Positions 60,995-64,000 of a stretch of 64,000 bases of DNA are shown one piece after another; positions within the stretch are counted from its first letter, which is position 1, and every line of letters starts with the position of its first letter. The stretch spans positions 1-64,000 of the forward strand of contig NZ_WJBU01000023.1 of NCBI RefSeq assembly GCF_009646335.1, read 5' to 3'. A model generated the notes under the pieces. It saw only the letters and a list, made by a program, of their open reading frames with translations, was not told the DNA's origin and ran no database searches. The DNA is from Caenimonas koreensis DSM 17982. Its GTDB lineage: Bacteria; Pseudomonadota; Gammaproteobacteria; Burkholderiales; Burkholderiaceae_C. Position numbers and translations under genes: made by a program.

Positions 60995-61653
60995 AGTTTT
61001 TTCGATTCATCGACAGAGTGAAGGCCGTTCTCGGCGCACTCGTGCTCGTGGCCGCAGGCGCGGCCCATGCCCAGATACCCGTCACGGACGTGGCGAGCGT
61101 CACCACGCAAGTGAGCAACCAGGTCGAATCCATCGCCAAGTGGGTTCAGCAGTTCAACCAGATGCAGCAGCAGATCACGCAGTTCCAGCAGCAGTACACC
61201 GCGATCACAGGCGCGCGCGGGATGGGCGGACTGCTCGACAACCCAGCCCTTCGCAGTGCCTTGCCTTCGGACTGGCAATCGATCATCACGCAGGTGAAGT
61301 CGACGGCCGCCTATGCGACCGAGCGGCAGAAGTATCCGACCTTTCCGAACTTGCCAAAGACCACGGCGTTGTATGACGTGGTGGCGGCGCAGAACGCGAC
61401 CATGAGCGACCTCTACGCCAAGTCCAACGGACGGTTGCAGCAGATTCAAAGTCTCATGGGTCAGATTGATTCAGCCTCCGACCCCGCGGCGAAGCAGGAC
61501 CTCGCGAACCGGCTCATCAGCGAGCAAAACAATATCCAGGCCACCAACAACCTCGTGACGATCCTGCAGCGCACGCAAAAGCAGGAGCTCGAAGTCGCCA
61601 GTCAACAAGCCGTGAAGGAACTGTCATGCAAAGAATTCAAAAACTGCTCGTGA
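60991..61653 (+). CDS. virB5: VirB5-like minor pilin/adhesin
   Basis: 220 residues: signal peptide (VLGALVLVAAGAAHA), then Gln-rich helices (QFNQMQQQITQFQQQY) and a C-terminal CKEFKNCS. Fits VirB5/TrbJ. The ATG overlapping the virB4 stop yields the proper signal peptide. Confidence 0.85.
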   Translation: MKFFRFIDRVKAVLGALVLVAAGAAHAQIPVTDVASVTTQVSNQVESIAKWVQQFNQMQQQITQFQQQYTAITGARGMGGLLDNPALRSALPSDWQSIITQVKSTAAYATERQKYPTFPNLPKTTALYDVVAAQNATMSDLYAKSNGRLQQIQSLMGQIDSASDPAAKQDLANRLISEQNNIQATNNLVTILQRTQKQELEVASQQAVKELSCKEFKNCS

Positions 61654-61961
61654 TCACGGCCGCCGCGTCGGCGGCGATCGTGGCCCTGTCTCTCGCAGGA
61701 TGCGGCAAGGTCGGGGAGAAAGTCCCGAGCGCTGCGGACTATCTGCATGACATCGACGCGGCACGTGCCAAGGTCAAGGAGTACCAGGGTGATCCGGCCA
61801 AATTGCAGAACGACGCGGCGGTGATCAACGCATCGCAGGCTGTCGCGAAGCTCGGGTCGGATCGCGTCTTGCAGTGCTGGGGAAAGACTTCCGCCGAACG
61901 GCATGTGGCGACGGCGAACACGAACCACGAGTGCCTCGACGCCCAGGGCTTCAAGAGGTAG
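61626..61961 (+). CDS. EexN-like entry-exclusion lipoprotein
   Basis: 111 residues. Lipobox VALSLAGC, then DAARAKVKEYQGDPAKLQND and VINASQAV with a late Cys pair (LQCWGKTS, HECLDA), the EexN pattern. Overlaps virB5 by 28 bases and occupies the virB7 position. Probably blocks redundant conjugation into the cell. Confidence 0.72.
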   Translation: MQRIQKLLVITAAASAAIVALSLAGCGKVGEKVPSAADYLHDIDAARAKVKEYQGDPAKLQNDAAVINASQAVAKLGSDRVLQCWGKTSAERHVATANTNHECLDAQGFKR

Positions 61962-61964
61962 CCG

Positions 61965-62960
61965 ATGGATGAAGCGGCGCCCATTACATGGCTGATTAGC
62001 CAAATCAACGCCATCGTGACCGCTGGCGCCGGCGCCACGGCCAGCGCGATCGCCTCGGCGGTCACACCGTTGGCCTCGGCGTGTTTCGGCATTTACATCA
62101 TCCTCATCTGCGTGAACTACATGCGCGGCGCGGAGACCGAGCCTGTCGTCGACTTCGGGATGAGGATGGCGGGCTTCGCCGTCGTCATCGGGCTGGGCCT
62201 GAACGCCGCCAACTACACGAGCACGGTGATTCCCATCGTCACCGGCCTCGGCAGTGATCTGGCATCGGCTGTGAGCGGCGGCACCGCGACGGCGGGCACG
62301 CTGGACCAGCTGGCGTTGAAGTATTTCAACATCCTGGCTGAAGGGTACGACGCGGCGAACAGCACGCCGTTTCCCTTCAACGTCGGGCCGTTGTTGCTGT
62401 ATGCGCTGAAGGCCCTCTGCATCCTGGTCGGACTGATCCCGTTCCTCGTCCTGGCCACCCTGATGCTTATCGTGGCCGACGTCGGCGCCGTGCTGGTGGC
62501 CAGCGTCGGGCCACTGTTCTTCGCGTTTCTCTTGTTCCCCGCGACCCGCCAGTACTTCTCGGCGTGGGTGAACACGGCGCTGAGCTACGCCCTGATTCCG
62601 ATCTTCGTGGCGGTCATCGCGGTGATTTCCGTGGGCCTGTCGGCCACGATGATCGGCAGCGGCACGCTGGACGATGCCTCGTTGAAAACCGTCTTCCTGG
62701 CGTCCATGGGCAATCTGGTCCTGTTGTTCCTGCTCAAGCAGGTCAGCGCACTTGCATCGTCTCTGAGCGCCGGCGGTATCAACGCGTCGATGCCCGGAAG
62801 CATTGGCACGCTAGCCAGCGGGATTCGATCCGGCGCGATGGGAACCTACCGCGAGGGGCGCGCCGGCGTGCAGCTGGCTAAGAGCGGCATGCGACTCGCG
62901 CAGACGCTTCGCGATCGATTCGCGAATCGGGACAACTCAATTCAAAGAAAGCCTGGGTAA
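61965..62960 (+). CDS. virB6: VirB6/TrbL-type polytopic membrane protein
   Basis: 331 residues with at least five membrane segments (LCILVGLIPFLVLATLMLIV; AVLVASVGPLFFAFLLFP; YALIPIFVAVIAVISVGL). The central DVGAVLVASVGPLFF motif is typical of VirB6. Forms part of the inner-membrane channel. Confidence 0.9.
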   Translation: MDEAAPITWLISQINAIVTAGAGATASAIASAVTPLASACFGIYIILICVNYMRGAETEPVVDFGMRMAGFAVVIGLGLNAANYTSTVIPIVTGLGSDLASAVSGGTATAGTLDQLALKYFNILAEGYDAANSTPFPFNVGPLLLYALKALCILVGLIPFLVLATLMLIVADVGAVLVASVGPLFFAFLLFPATRQYFSAWVNTALSYALIPIFVAVIAVISVGLSATMIGSGTLDDASLKTVFLASMGNLVLLFLLKQVSALASSLSAGGINASMPGSIGTLASGIRSGAMGTYREGRAGVQLAKSGMRLAQTLRDRFANRDNSIQRKPG

Positions 62961-62962
62961 AC

Positions 62963-63694
62963 ATGAACGCCAACGCCCAAGCGCTGGAAGCAACGGAACC
63001 AGCGAAGCAGAAGACCAACCAAAAGCGCGTCCCGCAGGCCTTCGCCGAAGCCGCCGCGGATTTCGAGCGGTCGAAGCTTGAAGAACTCAAGCGCTCGCGC
63101 ACGATCGCCTGGCGCATCGCGGGCGCCGCAACAGCGGTCGCTGGTGTCGCGGTCGCCGCGGCCTTCGTCGCGATCGTCATGCGCACCGAGCCCGAACCCG
63201 TGATCCTGAAAGTGGACAACAGCACGGGAGCCACAACGGCGCTGCGATCGATCCGCGACAGCAAGGATCAATACGACGAGGTGGTAAACAAGTACATGCT
63301 CGCCCAATACGTTCGCACCTGCGAGGCCTATGACTGGTACACGATCGGCGATCAGTTCGAGGCGTGCAAACTGATGTCCGAGGATGCCGTGGCCAAGGAG
63401 TACGCGCGCAAGGTGCAGGCGCCCGAATCCCCGCTGAAGGTGCTCAAGGACAAGGGCAAGGTGGTGGTCAAGGTCGGCTCCATCGTGCTCATGGACGACA
63501 GCGCCCAGGTTCGCTACACGTCCGAGAAGCTGAACGCGAGCGGCGAGAACCTGGACAACTCGCCCGTGCAGAAGTGGATCGCGACGGTCGTCTTCCAGTT
63601 CAAGCCTGGTCAGATGACGGAGCAGCAGCGGCTCGTGAATCCGCTGGGCTTCAAGGTGGTGACCTACCGCATCGACCCCGAGGTAGTGAAATGA
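62963..63694 (+). CDS. virB8: VirB8 assembly protein
   Basis: 243 residues: cytoplasmic N-terminus, one anchor (IAGAATAVAGVAVAAAFVAI) and a periplasmic VirB8 domain (DQYDEVVNKYMLAQYVRTCE AY… read around 105-126, and GFKVVTYRIDPEV at the end). Overlaps virB9 by 4 bases. Confidence 0.93.
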   Translation: MNANAQALEATEPAKQKTNQKRVPQAFAEAAADFERSKLEELKRSRTIAWRIAGAATAVAGVAVAAAFVAIVMRTEPEPVILKVDNSTGATTALRSIRDSKDQYDEVVNKYMLAQYVRTCEAYDWYTIGDQFEACKLMSEDAVAKEYARKVQAPESPLKVLKDKGKVVVKVGSIVLMDDSAQVRYTSEKLNASGENLDNSPVQKWIATVVFQFKPGQMTEQQRLVNPLGFKVVTYRIDPEVVK

Positions 63695-64000
63695 AGGCGC
63701 GCCTTTTGAGCCTGCTCGCGATTGTCGCGCTGTCGGCGCATGCCGATCCGCGTATCCGCACGGAGATCTACGACAAGACCCAGGTGTACAACGTCCACAC
63801 GATGATCGGCCGCGCGACGCTGATCCAGCTGGAGGATGACGAATCGCTGGCGATCTCGCCGGCGTCGGTGCTGGGCATCGGCGACGCGGACGCCTGGAAT
63901 CTGGGCGTGCGCGGCAACAACATCGTGCTCAAGCCGTCGCAGAAGATGCCGCACACCAACGTCGTGTTGGTGACCAACAAGCGGACGTACTCCTTCGAGC
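63691..64000 (+). CDS. virB9: VirB9 (3' end outside window)
   Basis: The first ~103 residues: signal peptide (LLSLLAIVALSAHA), then DPRIRTEIYDKTQVYNVHTM and a beta-rich N-terminal VirB9 domain (GRATLIQLEDDESLAI; NVVLVTNKRTYSFE). Outer-membrane core-complex protein. Runs off the right edge, so virB10 and virB11 are expected beyond it. Confidence 0.93.
   Translation, partial: MKARLLSLLAIVALSAHADPRIRTEIYDKTQVYNVHTMIGRATLIQLEDDESLAISPASVLGIGDADAWNLGVRGNNIVLKPSQKMPHTNVVLVTNKRTYSFE

Noticed and set aside
1-64000. CRISPR array, rRNA, tRNA or complete insertion sequences
   Set aside because: No regularly spaced identical repeats with unique spacers, no rRNA or tRNA-like segments and no transposase gene were found; the regular 22-bp repeats at 49.2 kb have no spacers and are iterons.

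Overview
The window is GC-rich and looks like most of a self-transmissible plasmid from a betaproteobacterium, probably Burkholderiales. The grounds are codon use and protein style, an IncP-like relaxosome, an iteron origin with a Rep_3-type initiator, ParAB, and a VirB/VirD4 type IV secretion system. One end of that secretion system (virD4) is at the left edge and the other (virB2 to virB9) is at the right edge. The map is therefore most simply a circle cut inside the virB operon, with the end of virB9 and presumably virB10 and virB11 outside the window.

Layout. 0-5 kb: a VirD4 coupling protein fused to a phospholipase-D-type nuclease domain, an LPD7 protein, a 46-residue membrane protein and a MOBP relaxase. 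5.5-21.1 kb: a copper (and perhaps silver) resistance island with CusC, CusB (fused to a CusF domain), CusA, a P1B ATPase, two CusF-like chaperones, a Csp copper-storage protein, DUF305 and DUF2933 proteins, a cupredoxin, a multicopper oxidase and a second TolC-family protein. A MerR/CueR-type promoter drives its last operon. 21.3-25.3 kb: a zeta-type kinase toxin gene, an IncP-like TraJ, oriT with a readable nic site, and TraK-TraL-TraM. 25.3-34.7 kb: plasmid maintenance and accessory genes (DUF932, a large ParB-domain protein, an SRAP protein, hypothetical genes). Two paralogous ~290-nt intergenic elements here look like a structured RNA. 34.7-43.8 kb: a six-gene minus-strand cluster read as an Ssp-type DNA phosphorothioation system (SspB, SspC, SspD) with a DGQHR protein, a GIY-YIG nuclease and an HNH protein in place of the usual SspE. 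43.9-44.6 kb: a PIN-domain toxin with a Phd/YefM antitoxin. 44.7-50.8 kb: a tyrosine recombinase beside an 11-6-11 core site, parS sites, ParB, ParA, five 22-bp iterons and Rep. 50.9-55.4 kb: a receiver protein, a LuxR-type regulator, a CqsS/LqsS/PhcS-like membrane sensor kinase and a fatty-acid desaturase. 55.7-64 kb: a TrbM-like protein, small genes, and VirB2-B3-B4-B5-EexN-B6-B8-B9.

How it works together. TraJ, TraK and the relaxase would process oriT, VirD4 would deliver the strand to the VirB channel, and EexN would limit redundant entry. Rep and iterons, ParAB and parS, the recombinase and its core site, and the toxin genes would stabilise the plasmid. Cargo consists of the copper island, the phosphorothioation module and a possible cell-density sensing module. 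The points most worth a second look are the rearranged phosphorothioation module, the duplicated candidate RNA, the dif-like site next to its recombinase, and the sensor-kinase/desaturase operon with a lux-box-like dyad upstream.
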